Assembly: GCF_001011035.1 (NCBI RefSeq)
Contig: NZ_CP011492.1
Coordinates: forward strand, 1,178,001-1,242,000
Reading direction: 5' to 3'
Length of the DNA stretch: 64,000 bases
Source: Streptomyces sp. CNQ-509
Lineage (GTDB): Bacteria > Actinomycetota > Actinomycetes > Streptomycetales > Streptomycetaceae
In this document: in pieces, positions 16,106 through 24,482 of the stretch
How the letters are laid out: each line of letters opens with the position of its first letter
How positions within the stretch are numbered: position 1 is the stretch's first letter
Made by a program: the position numbers and the translations under genes
Notes under the pieces: generated by a model
Told to the model about the DNA's origin: nothing
What the model saw: the letters and a program-made list of their open reading frames with translations, nothing else
Databases searched by the model: none

Positions 16106-17286
16106 AACGCGTCCAGCCCCGTCAGCGCCTTGCCCAGCACGAGCTGGTGCATCTCCACCGTGCCCTCGTACGTCAGCACCGACTCCAGGTTCGTGGCGTG
16201 CCGCATCACCGGGTACTCCAGCGAGATGCCGTTCGCCCCGAGGATCGTGCGGGCCGTCCGGCAGATCTCGATCGCCTCGCGGACGTTGTTGAGCTTGCCG
16301 AAGCTGACCTGTTCCGGCCGCAGCGTGCCGGCGTCCATCCGCGTGCCGAGGTGGTGCGCGAGCAGCACGCCCTTGTGCAGTTCCACGGCCATGTCGGCGA
16401 GTTTGGCCTGGGTGAGCTGGAAGCCGCCGATGGGCTTGCCGAACTGCTCGCGGGTACGGGCGTAGTCGAGCGCCGCGTCGAAGGAGGCGCGCGCCGCGCC
16501 CATGGCGCCCCAGACGATCCCGTAGCGGGCGTGCGTCAGGCAGCTCAGCGGGCCGCGCAGCCCGGTGGCCTCCGGCAGCACCGCGTCGGCGGGCAGGCGC
16601 ACTTCGTCGAGGACCAGCTCCGCGGTGACCGAGGCGCGCAGCGACCACTTGTGCCTGATCTCGGGCGCGCTGAAGCCGGGCGCGTCCGTCGGCACGGCGA
16701 AGCCGCGGATGCCGTCGTCGGTACGGGCCCACACGACGGCGACGCCGGCCACCGAGCCGTTGGTGATCCACATCTTGCGTCCGGTCAGCACCCAGTCCGA
16801 GCCGTCGCGCTTCGCGTACGTGCGCATCCCGGCCGGGTCGGAGCCGTGGTCCGGCTCGGTCAGGCCGAAGCAGCCGATGACCTCGCCGGTGGCCATCCGC
16901 GGCAGCCACCGCTGCTTCTGCTCCTCGGAGCCGAACCGCCAGATGGCGTACATCGCGAGCGAGCCCTGCACGGAGACCAGGGAGCGGATGCCGGAGTCGG
17001 CGGCCTCCAGCTCCAGACAGGCCAGCCCGTACTGCACCGCGGAGGCGCCGGCGCAGCCGTAGCCCGTGAGCGACATACCCAGGGCGCCCATCGCACCGAG
17101 CTCGCGGGCCAGTTCGCGGATGCCGGGCAGCTCGCCGCGCTCGTACCAGTCGGCGATGTGCGGCAGCACGCGGTCGGCGGCCCAGCCGCGCACGGTGTCG
17201 CGGACGGCGATGTCCTCGGGGCCGAGGAGGTCGTCAACTCCCAGCGGATCGGCGGGGTTGAACGGCGGCGTAGTGCTTGAGCCCAT
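16096..17286 (-). CDS. Acyl-CoA dehydrogenase, glutaryl-CoA dehydrogenase-like
   Basis: FAD enzyme of 396 residues with complete acyl-CoA dehydrogenase architecture: N-terminal helices, GCFGLTEPDHGSDPAGMRT (FAD/substrate loop), WVLTGRKMWITNGSVAGVAVVWART, and the C-terminal helical domain with AHHLGTRMD, LGANGISLEYPVMRH and YEGTVEMHQLVLGKALTG, where the Glu acts as catalytic base. The pattern is closest to glutaryl-CoA dehydrogenases of lysine and tryptophan breakdown, but decarboxylation cannot be proven. ATG 17286 has GGAGGACG upstream. The MFS gene upstream ends inside this gene's first codons. Confidence 0.88.
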   Translation of the reverse strand: MGSSTTPPFNPADPLGVDDLLGPEDIAVRDTVRGWAADRVLPHIADWYERGELPGIRELARELGAMGALGMSLTGYGCAGASAVQYGLACLELEAADSGIRSLVSVQGSLAMYAIWRFGSEEQKQRWLPRMATGEVIGCFGLTEPDHGSDPAGMRTYAKRDGSDWVLTGRKMWITNGSVAGVAVVWARTDDGIRGFAVPTDAPGFSAPEIRHKWSLRASVTAELVLDEVRLPADAVLPEATGLRGPLSCLTHARYGIVWGAMGAARASFDAALDYARTREQFGKPIGGFQLTQAKLADMAVELHKGVLLAHHLGTRMDAGTLRPEQVSFGKLNNVREAIEICRTARTILGANGISLEYPVMRHATNLESVLTYEGTVEMHQLVLGKALTGLDAFRG

Positions 17287-19114
17287 GGCTGTCGTCCTCC
17301 GGCGGTCCCTCGGGGTCACGGCCCGACGCTACTTGCGCGTATTCGGCGTCGTCCACCCTCCCCGCGCGCGGCGTGACCTCTTGCACACGCCGTAAGCGTG
17401 CGGGCCGCGCACCCCGCTCCCACACCCGGCCGCCGCCATCCCGCACGCCGACCGCCGCACCCCGCTCCCGGCGCACCCCGGCCGGGGCCGCGGAACCGGC
17501 GCCCGCCGCCTCGCCCGCCGCCTCGCGGGCGTCGTTCGCCGGGCCGCCGCCCGCCTCGCCGGGCTCACCGCACTCCATCGACCGCGGCAGCCGCAGCGCC
17601 GTGAGCGCGCCGAGCAGCAGCAGCCCGGCGCTGACGGCCAGCGTGACGTGCATGCCCTGCACGAACGCGTCCCGCGCGGCGTCCCGCAGCGTGGCCCCCG
17701 CCGCGCCGCCCAGCCCGGCCGCGGTCTCGTACGCCTCGCCGAGCGAGTTGCCCGCCGCGTCGGTGGCGCTCGACGGCACGCCGGGCACGGTGCCGAGCGC
17801 GGGCCGGTAGACGGCGTTCATGACGCTGCCGAGGAGCGCTATGCCGATGCCCGCGCCGAGCTGGTACGAGGTCTCGCCGATGGCCGCGACCCCGCCGGCC
17901 TGCTCCGCGGGCGTCTCGCTGAGCATCGACTCGTACGCGCCGAAGATGGTCGTCTCCAGCCCGTACCCCAGCAGCACGAAGCCCGCGCACAGCACCAGCG
18001 GCCGGTCCTCCTCGCCCAGGCTGATCAGGCCGGTGACGGCGACGGCGGTGACCAGGAAGCCGAGGGCGACCATGGCGCGCGGGCCGAGCCTGGCGACCAT
18101 CCGGGAGCCGGCGAGGCCCGCGGCCACGGCGGCGACGGTCAGCGGGATCAGCCGCAGCCCGGTCTCCAGCGGGCTGAGGCCGAGGACGAGCTGCATGTAC
18201 TGCACGGCGACGAGCTGGAGCCCCACGAGGGCCAGCAGCGCGAGCACGATGCAGCCGACGGCGGTGCCGAAGGACCGGCAGGAGATGACGTCGAAGTCGA
18301 CGAGGGGGTGGGCGCGGCGGCGCTGCCTGCGGACGAAGAGGACGAGCAGGGCGCCGCCGAACACCAGCGGCGCGACGACGGCCGGGTGCAGCGGCCCGTC
18401 GCCCGCGCCCGCCTGCTTGAGCGCGAGGACGACGCCGAAGAGGCCGACGGCGGCGATCAGCGCGCCGAGGACGTCCCAGGGGCCCGCCCGGTCGGCGGTG
18501 GACTCCGGCAGCAGCCAGCGGCCCACGGGCACGGCGATCACCATCAGCGGAATGTTGATCAGGAAGACCGAGCCCCACCAGAAGTGCTCCAGCAGGAAGC
18601 CGCCGAGCAGCGGCCCGATGGCCGCGCCCACGGCCGCGGTGGCGCTCCACAGCCCGATGGCCGCGGCGCGCTCGCGGCGGTCGGGGAAGACCTGGCGCAG
18701 GATCGACAGCGTGGCCGGCATGATCATGGCGCCGCCGACGCCGAGGAGGGCGCGGGCGGCGATCAGCACGTGCGGGTCGCTCGCCGCGGCGGCGAGCGCG
18801 GAGGCCAGGCCGAAGATCGCGTAGCCGAGGAGCAGCACGCGGCGGCGGCCGACGCGGTCACCGAGGGTGCCGAAGAGGATCAGCAGGGAGGCGGCGACGA
18901 GGGGGTAGGCGTCGACGATCCACAGCAGGTCGACGGCCCCGGGCTTGAGGTCTTCCGTGAGCGCGGGGACGGCGACGTGCAGGACGGTCGCGTCGAGGGC
19001 GACGAGCAGCAGGCTGGAGCAGAGGACGGCCAGCACGGTCCAGCGTCCGGCGCCGCCGCCGTGGGCGCCGGGAGCGTCCCGCGGCGGGCTCGTGGCCGTG
19101 GCCGTCCCTGACAT
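17234..19114 (-). CDS. MFS drug exporter, DHA2 (EmrB/QacA) family
   Basis: Proton-driven exporter of 626 residues, about 14 hydrophobic helices. Visible marks: LDATVLHVAVPALTEDL and WIVDAYPLVAASLLILFGTLGDRVGRRRVL (motif A loop), LLGVGGAMIMPATLSILRQVFP (motif C region) and WWGSVFLINIPLMVIAVPVGRWLLPES. Substrates of this family are drugs, dyes or cell-wall precursors. The transport domain ends near residue 510; a further roughly 110-residue Gly/Ala/Arg-rich tail runs on and crosses 53 bp into the acyl-CoA dehydrogenase gene, suggesting the original stop was lost by a frameshift. No regulator is adjacent. Confidence 0.88.
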   Translation of the reverse strand: MSGTATATSPPRDAPGAHGGGAGRWTVLAVLCSSLLLVALDATVLHVAVPALTEDLKPGAVDLLWIVDAYPLVAASLLILFGTLGDRVGRRRVLLLGYAIFGLASALAAAASDPHVLIAARALLGVGGAMIMPATLSILRQVFPDRRERAAAIGLWSATAAVGAAIGPLLGGFLLEHFWWGSVFLINIPLMVIAVPVGRWLLPESTADRAGPWDVLGALIAAVGLFGVVLALKQAGAGDGPLHPAVVAPLVFGGALLVLFVRRQRRRAHPLVDFDVISCRSFGTAVGCIVLALLALVGLQLVAVQYMQLVLGLSPLETGLRLIPLTVAAVAAGLAGSRMVARLGPRAMVALGFLVTAVAVTGLISLGEEDRPLVLCAGFVLLGYGLETTIFGAYESMLSETPAEQAGGVAAIGETSYQLGAGIGIALLGSVMNAVYRPALGTVPGVPSSATDAAGNSLGEAYETAAGLGGAAGATLRDAARDAFVQGMHVTLAVSAGLLLLGALTALRLPRSMECGEPGEAGGGPANDAREAAGEAAGAGSAAPAGVRRERGAAVGVRDGGGRVWERGARPARLRRVQEVTPRAGRVDDAEYAQVASGRDPEGPPEDDSHGLKHYAAVQPRRSAGS

Positions 19115-19639
19115 CTACGCACCTCCCGGACTCGCGCGAGTCGACAGCGTACGCGAGTCCTCCGGATGCAGGCGGCGGCACTACCCGTTGAGGTGACGGC
19201 GCCCCGGGTTGCGGCGGAGGCAGACCCTCCCCGGGCCCGGCGCCTTCCCGCCCCCCGCTGTCCCCTCCGGTCCCCGCGCGCCGGGTCCGGTCCCCCCGCG
19301 CGCCGCAACGGCTCCGCTGACGTGCCATGATTGCGCGCCCCCGGTCCGGGAAGTCACTGGTTGAGGGCATTGCGCACGATGCGTGACGCCCGTCACACCA
19401 CGGCCCGGCCGGCCGCCAGGCGAACGGTCCGCAACGGCACGGCGAATCTCCGATAAACGGAGGAGCGCGAAAAACAATTGACCGATTGGCCGCACTCAGA
19501 TATTCCCAGAAAGCGGAAGACATGAGTCCTGAAATGGCAGTGGGGTAACCGCCGTTGACGACACAGCCCACATCACATAGGCGTTACAAATCCGGGGGAT
19601 TGGTCAATCCACCGCAGTCGGCGATGTAGCGTCGATTCC
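19115..19639. other. Divergent intergenic region
   Basis: No gene seen. About 520 bp separate the leftward MFS start from the rightward PAP2 start. The part at 19440-19600 is clearly AT-richer than its surroundings and is where promoters should lie. Confidence 0.5.
19555..19583 (+). promoter_or_regulatory. Possible promoter of the PAP2 gene
   Basis: TTGACG and TAGGCG, 17 bp apart, about 57 bp before the GTG start. The -35 is good, the -10 weak. Confidence 0.3.
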
Positions 19640-20650
19640 GTGCGAACCGAAGAGAGACCTCCGCAGGGAGCGGAGCGTCCGACCACACACGGCGGCTGGC
19701 AGCCGCGTATGACCAGGACCCGGCTGTGGCTGTTCTGGTCGTCGCTGGCCGTCTACGCGGGGATCGTCGCGGCCGTCGTGACCACGTCGTGGCTGGTGCA
19801 CCTCGACTGGCAGCTGATGCTCTTCCGGCCGTACAAGCAGTGGCCGGAGTTCCACGCCTTCCTGGACTACTTCGTGGTGCTCGGGCAGCGCGCCCCCACC
19901 GCCGTCGCCGTGCTGGCCTGGCTCGGCTGGCGCGCCTGGCGGCAGCACACCCTGCGCCCGCTGTTCATGCTGGCCGGCTCGCTGCTCCTGCTGAACGTCA
20001 CGGTCGGCGCGGCGAAGATCGGCATGGGCCGGCTCGGCCCGCACTACGCCACCCAGATCGGCTCGAACGAGATGTGGGCGGGCGGCGATATATTCCCTTC
20101 GGGTCACACCGCGAACGCCGTCGTGACCTGGGGTGTCGTGGCCTATCTGGCGACGACGCCGGGCGCCCGCAGGACCGCCTCCGTGGTCTGCGCGATGGTG
20201 GCGCTGGGCGTCGGCGGCACGACCGTCTACCTCGGTACGCACTGGCTGAGCGACGTGCTCCTCGGCTGGGTCGCCGGCCTGCTCGTGCTGCTGGCCCTGC
20301 CCTGGTTCGAGCCCGGCGTGGCCCGCGCGGAGGCGTGGCTGCTGCACCTGCGCGACCGGCTGCGCGGCTCCCCGGCCGCCGGGCCGCCCGCGCCCGCGTC
20401 GCTGTCGCCGCTGGCCACGCGCGTGTCGATCGTCTCGCAGCGCCCCACGGGCACCGGCTCGCCGAGCACCAGGGAGATGGCCCGGGTCACGGGCTCCGGC
20501 ACCGCCGCCCGTCCCGACACCTGGCCGCACCTGGCGCCGCGTCCGCACACCACGCGGCACGAGCGCCCTCCCGTCACCCCGGCGGGCCACCGCCGCCCGC
20601 CGCAGTCGGACCGCCCCGGCGGCCGGCCGCAGGCACGCGCGGGCGGCTGA
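19640..20650 (+). CDS. PAP2-superfamily membrane phosphatase
   Basis: Membrane protein of 336 residues with about six helices between residues 30 and 230. The three acid-phosphatase motifs are present: KIGMGRLGP (K-x6-RP-like, with Gly before Pro), PSGHTANAV and GTHWLSDVLLGW (His and Asp of the third motif). The active site would face outside and dephosphorylate lipid phosphates such as undecaprenyl- or phosphatidyl-phosphates. A Pro/Arg-rich tail of about 90 residues follows. GTG 19640 has no clear ribosome-binding site; ATG 19709 is an alternative. It is convergent with the I78 gene, with a mobile repeat between them. Confidence 0.85.
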   Translation: MRTEERPPQGAERPTTHGGWQPRMTRTRLWLFWSSLAVYAGIVAAVVTTSWLVHLDWQLMLFRPYKQWPEFHAFLDYFVVLGQRAPTAVAVLAWLGWRAWRQHTLRPLFMLAGSLLLLNVTVGAAKIGMGRLGPHYATQIGSNEMWAGGDIFPSGHTANAVVTWGVVAYLATTPGARRTASVVCAMVALGVGGTTVYLGTHWLSDVLLGWVAGLLVLLALPWFEPGVARAEAWLLHLRDRLRGSPAAGPPAPASLSPLATRVSIVSQRPTGTGSPSTREMARVTGSGTAARPDTWPHLAPRPHTTRHERPPVTPAGHRRPPQSDRPGGRPQARAGG

Positions 20651-20660
20651 CCCGCCCCCA

Positions 20661-20774
20661 GGCCCTGTCTGGCAGATCCCGCCTGCGTCCGGGGATACCG
20701 CCCACGCGCGCGCAGCGCGCTGTGGGGGAGCCCGCCCAGAGGGCGGACGGCGCTCTGTGCCAGACAGGACCTAG
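20661..20774. repeat. 114-bp MITE-like palindromic repeat, copy 2
   Basis: Same length as, and near 90% identical to, the copy at 1028-1141. Ends: GGCCCTGTCTGGCAGA left, TGCCAGACAGGACCTAG right; the inner hairpin CCCACGCGCGC / GCGCGCTGTGGG is better paired than in copy 1. The terminal CTAG again supplies the TAG stop of the leftward neighbour. Outer left bases CCAG are one change from CTAG. In this position it may also end transcription of both convergent genes. Confidence 0.7.
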
Positions 20775-20995
20775 CCGACCCAGGAGCGCGTGACCCGGCC
20801 GTCCTGGACGGTGAAGTTGAGCCGTCCGCCCATGAACTCCATGGTGATGATGGCCCCCGGGGGCAGCGAGCGGACGGTGGTCCAGCCGCGGTCCCTGGCC
20901 CGTTCCTCGGCGTCGGCAGCGGCCAGGCCGACGTAGCTCTCGGGGTCGTCGTCGGGGTTCGGGGACGGTGTCGGCAGGTTCGGTGGAGTCGCCAT
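20771..20995 (-). CDS. Small I78-family peptidase inhibitor-like protein
   Basis: Protein of 74 residues. The core VGLAAADAEERARDRGWTTV, SLPPGAIITMEFMGGRLNFT and VQDGRVTRSWVG fits the I78 inhibitor fold (a shortened potato-inhibitor-like hairpin whose loop blocks serine proteases). No signal peptide is seen, so it would act inside the cell or be misnamed; many I78 members have no tested target. Start ATG 20995 gives the compact family length; longer frames upstream are low-complexity. TAG stop lies in the repeat's CTAG. Confidence 0.75.
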   Translation of the reverse strand: MATPPNLPTPSPNPDDDPESYVGLAAADAEERARDRGWTTVRSLPPGAIITMEFMGGRLNFTVQDGRVTRSWVG

Positions 20996-21405
20996 GGCGC
21001 CCACGCTATGCCCCCTGGTCACGGCCGCGGTAGGGCGGCGGACCACGGGGATGTCCCGGCCCTGTTCACCGCGGGTCACACTTCTGTCACAGCGCCCGCG
21101 GCCCGCCGGGAGGCCCGGAGGAGGGCCCGTACAGGCGTCCGGGAGGCACCTCCTGACGGGCTATCGGGAATTGCTGTCAGGGCCGCTAATCGCACCTGCT
21201 GTTTACCCGCCGGGCCCCCTGGAATTCATCGATTTTCCCCCGGACGGCGGCGTCCGGTGTCAGCTCCGCATAAACCCTCGGATGGCCTCTTCGCGACACA
21301 CCGGGCGAACGCGCGTAGCACGCCGGATCCGTACACCGGTGGCACCGTCGTGCCGTGGACGCGCGCGTCGTCACACGTGACCTACGAGCGGAAGGTACAG
21401 AGACG
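20996..21405. other. Intergenic region upstream of ctaD
   Basis: About 410 bp with no gene. It should contain the leftward I78 promoter and the rightward ctaD promoter. I see no clear promoter pair, riboswitch or repeat. Confidence 0.45.
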
Positions 21406-23115
21406 ATGGGGACGACAGAGGCGGCACCGGCACCGGCACCTGCTCCCCCGCGCGCACGACGGCACGGCTCGGTGGTCGTGGACTGGCTGACCACCACGGA
21501 CCACAAGAAGATCGGGCACCTCTACCTCATCACCTCGTTCGCCTTCTTCCTCTTCGCCGGCCTGCTCGCGATGGTGATGCGGGCGGAGCTGGCCAGGCCG
21601 GGGATGCAGATCCTCAGCCACGAGCAGTTCAACCAGTCGTTCACGATCCACGGCACGATCATGCTGCTGCTCTTCGCCACCCCGACGTTCGCCGGGTTCG
21701 CCAACGAGATCATGCCGCTGCAGATCGGCGCGCCCGACGTGGCGTTCCCGCGGCTGAACATGCTGTCCTACTGGCTGTTCCTCTTCGGCGGCCTGATCGT
21801 GCTGAGCAGCTATCTGACGCCCAGCGGGCCCGCGGACTTCGGCTGGTTCGCGTACGCGCCGCTGAACGGCCCGGTGCACTCCCCCGGCGTGGGCGCGGAC
21901 CTGTGGATCATGGGGCTGGCGCTGGCGGGCTTCGGCACCATCCTGGGCGCGGTCAACTTCCTCACCACGATCGTCACGATGCGCGCGCCCGGCATGACGA
22001 TGTTCCGGATGCCGATCTTCACCTGGAACACCCTGTTCACCTCGATCCTCGTGCTGATGGCGTTCCCGGTGCTGGCCGCGGCGCTGCTGGTGCTGGAGTC
22101 GGACCGGCGGTTCGGCTCGGTCGTCTTCGACGGGTCCGTGGGCGGAGCGCTGCTCTGGCAGCACCTGTTCTGGTTCTTCGGCCACCCGGAGGTCTACATC
22201 ATCGCGCTGCCGTTCTTCGGCATCATCAGCGAGATCATCCCGGTCTTCTCCCGCAAGCCGATCTTCGGCTACGTGATGCTGGTCGCCGCCACCGTCGCGA
22301 TCACGGGTCTGTCGATCATGGTCTGGGCGCACCACATGTTCGCCACCGGGGCGGTGCTGCTGCCGTACTTCTCCCTCGCGTCGTTCCTGATCGCGGTGCC
22401 GACGGGGGTGAAGTTCTTCAACTGGATCGGCACGATGGTCAACGGCTCGCTGTCGTTCGAGACGCCGATGCTGTGGTCGATCGGGTTCCTGGTCAGCTTC
22501 CTCTTCGGCGGTCTCACAGGCGTCCTGCTGGCCTCGCCGCCGCTGGACTTCCACGTGACGGACACGTACTTCGTCGTCGGCCACTTCCACTACGTGGTCT
22601 TCGGGACGGTGGTGTTCGCGACCTTCGCGGGCTTCTACTTCTGGTGGCCGAAGTTCACCGGGAAGATGCTGGACGAGCGGCTGGGCAGGATCCACTTCTG
22701 GACCCTGTTCGTCGGCTTCCACGCCACGTTCCTCGTGCACCACTGGCTGGGCGTGGAGGGCATGCCGCGGCGGTACGCGGACTACCTCGACGCCGACGGC
22801 TTCACCACGCTCAACACGATCTCCACCATCGGCGCCTTCCTGCTCGGCGCCTCCACGCTGCCGTTCCTGTACAACCTGTGGCACACGGCCAAGGAGGGCG
22901 AGAAGGTCGACGTGGACGACCCGTGGGGCTTCGGCCGCTCCCTGGAGTGGGCCACGTCGTGCCCGCCCCCGCGGCACAACTTCAAGACGCTGCCGCCGAT
23001 CCGCTCCGAGTCCCCGGCCTTCGACCTGCACCACCCCTACGCCCTCGCCACGGAGCGCCGGGACGAGACGGATCAGCGGAACCGGCGGGACGAGCAGGGG
23101 GCGCGGGAACCGTAG
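21406..23115 (+). CDS. ctaD: Cytochrome c oxidase subunit I
   Basis: Catalytic subunit of the aa3 terminal oxidase, 569 residues, about 12 membrane helices. Heme and copper ligands are visible: [12 protein letters not shown] (low-spin heme a His), [15 protein letters not shown] (CuB His cross-linked to Tyr), WAHHMFATG (CuB His pair), and [13 protein letters not shown] (heme a3 and a His). N-terminus [15 protein letters not shown] is standard. It is not next to ctaC, ctaE or qcr genes, so it is probably a second ctaD copy rather than the main one. ATG 21406 lies about 10 nt after GGAAGG. Confidence 0.95.
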   Translation: MGTTEAAPAPAPAPPRARRHGSVVVDWLTTTDHKKIGHLYLITSFAFFLFAGLLAMVMRAELARPGMQILSHEQFNQSFTIHGTIMLLLFATPTFAGFANEIMPLQIGAPDVAFPRLNMLSYWLFLFGGLIVLSSYLTPSGPADFGWFAYAPLNGPVHSPGVGADLWIMGLALAGFGTILGAVNFLTTIVTMRAPGMTMFRMPIFTWNTLFTSILVLMAFPVLAAALLVLESDRRFGSVVFDGSVGGALLWQHLFWFFGHPEVYIIALPFFGIISEIIPVFSRKPIFGYVMLVAATVAITGLSIMVWAHHMFATGAVLLPYFSLASFLIAVPTGVKFFNWIGTMVNGSLSFETPMLWSIGFLVSFLFGGLTGVLLASPPLDFHVTDTYFVVGHFHYVVFGTVVFATFAGFYFWWPKFTGKMLDERLGRIHFWTLFVGFHATFLVHHWLGVEGMPRRYADYLDADGFTTLNTISTIGAFLLGASTLPFLYNLWHTAKEGEKVDVDDPWGFGRSLEWATSCPPPRHNFKTLPPIRSESPAFDLHHPYALATERRDETDQRNRRDEQGAREP

Positions 23116-23151
23116 CGCGGGCGAGGGCGGACGGGCTCCGGCGGGCGGCCC

Positions 23152-24375
23152 TCAGGCGGCCACCGCCTCCTCCCGGGTGCGGCGGGCGTACAGACCGCCG
23201 AGCACCGTGCCGGTCAGCGGCAGCGTCGGGCGGTGGACGTGCAGGCGGGCGAAGAGGCCGTCGTAGCGCTCGGCGGCGCGCGCCGGGTCGAAGCGCGCGG
23301 CGTTCGCCAGCGCCGCGGTGCCCATCTCCTGGCGCAGGTCCTCGTCGCCGATGAGCCGCAGCAGCCCGCGGGCGACGGCCGCCGGCTCGCCCGGCGGCAC
23401 GAGCAGGCCGTCCTCGCCGTCCTCGATGATCTCCCGCGGGCCGAGCGGGCAGTCCGCCGCGACGACCGGCAGGCCGCCGCGCATGGCCTCGGCGATGGTC
23501 AGCCCGAACGACTCCAGCGTCGAGGTGTGCGCGGCGATCGAACTCTTCGGCCACTCCGGCTCCAGCGGGTGCACGGTGCCCATGAGGAGGACGTGGTTGT
23601 AGAGGCCGAGCCGGTCGATCTGAGCGCGCAGCGCGTCGTGGCGGGGGCCGTCGCCGTAGATGCGCAACTGCCAGTCGGGGCGCGCCCTGACGACCCGGGC
23701 GAACGCCTTGACGAGGTGGTTGAAGTGCTTGAGGGGCGCCAGCCGGCCGGCGGCCATGACGCACCGGGCGGTGTTGTCGGACGGCGCCACCGCCGGCGCC
23801 GGGACGCCGTTGGGGATGGCGGTCACCACCACGCCCGGGAGCCGCAGGTGCTCGCGGTACGCGCGGGCATCGGCCTCCGTCATGGTGACGACGGCGTGCA
23901 GCCGCGGGTACGCGGCGCTCAGTGCCACCCGCAGCTCCCGGGGGTGGGTGGTGAACGTCAGGTGCTCCTGGCCGACGCGCAGCACCCCGCGGCGGGTGTG
24001 GCGGGCGACGACGACGTTGAGCCCGGGGCGGGTGCCGATGACCGCGTCGGCGTCGAGGTGCCGCAGATGCCCGGCCAGCAGCCGGTCGGTGAGCGCGCTG
24101 TACTGGTGGTAGCGGCCGTCCGCGCGCGGGTAGTGGCGCGCGGAGCGGGCGTAGTCGGGATGCCCGCCTGCGTAGCAAGGGCTGTCGGGGCGCTCGTCTA
24201 CGAGGGCGCGTACGGGCACGTGCGGCCCGGCGTCGAAGACCGGCTCATCCTTGTGGCGGAAGACCGAGACGATCTCCACGTCGTGCTGCTCGGCGAGCGC
24301 GCGGGCGAGGGTGAAGGTGGTGCGCACGGTGCCCCCGACGGCGTACGCGTTGCTGATCAGAAAGGAGATCCGCAT
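23152..24375 (-). CDS. GT4-family glycosyltransferase
   Basis: Cytoplasmic glycosyltransferase of 407 residues with a GT-B fold. N-terminal acceptor domain begins MRISFLISNAYAVGGTVRTT (loop that touches the donor). C-terminal donor domain has VMAAGRLAPLKHFNHLVKAF, LRIYGDGPRHDALRAQI, SSIAAHTSTLESFGLTIAEAM (E-x7-E motif) and GLLVPPGEP. Similar actinobacterial proteins add sugars to teichoic or other surface polymers, but acceptor and donor are unknown. ATG 24375 has AGGAG in the sequence upstream on the coding strand. It stands 107 bp after the Liv-type binding protein gene, same direction. Confidence 0.85.
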   Translation of the reverse strand: MRISFLISNAYAVGGTVRTTFTLARALAEQHDVEIVSVFRHKDEPVFDAGPHVPVRALVDERPDSPCYAGGHPDYARSARHYPRADGRYHQYSALTDRLLAGHLRHLDADAVIGTRPGLNVVVARHTRRGVLRVGQEHLTFTTHPRELRVALSAAYPRLHAVVTMTEADARAYREHLRLPGVVVTAIPNGVPAPAVAPSDNTARCVMAAGRLAPLKHFNHLVKAFARVVRARPDWQLRIYGDGPRHDALRAQIDRLGLYNHVLLMGTVHPLEPEWPKSSIAAHTSTLESFGLTIAEAMRGGLPVVAADCPLGPREIIEDGEDGLLVPPGEPAAVARGLLRLIGDEDLRQEMGTAALANAARFDPARAAERYDGLFARLHVHRPTLPLTGTVLGGLYARRTREEAVAA

Positions 24376-24482
24376 GGTGTACCTCGGGACGGGTGCGGGC
24401 AGTCCCCTGAAAAGCGTCGCACAGCCGCGGCCAACCGGCATCACGGCAGGTCAGAGCCGGTATGGGCGGGTGGTGCGGCCGG

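Noticed and set aside
14144..20995. The I78-like protein as dedicated inhibitor of the streptogrisin-like protease
   Set aside because: They are 6 kb apart, not cotranscribed, and the inhibitor has no signal peptide while the protease is secreted.
21382..23034. Long antisense frame across ctaD, and similar ones across most genes here
   Set aside because: High GC makes stop codons rare on the opposite strand. The products are rich in Arg, Gly, Ala and Pro and show no protein family.
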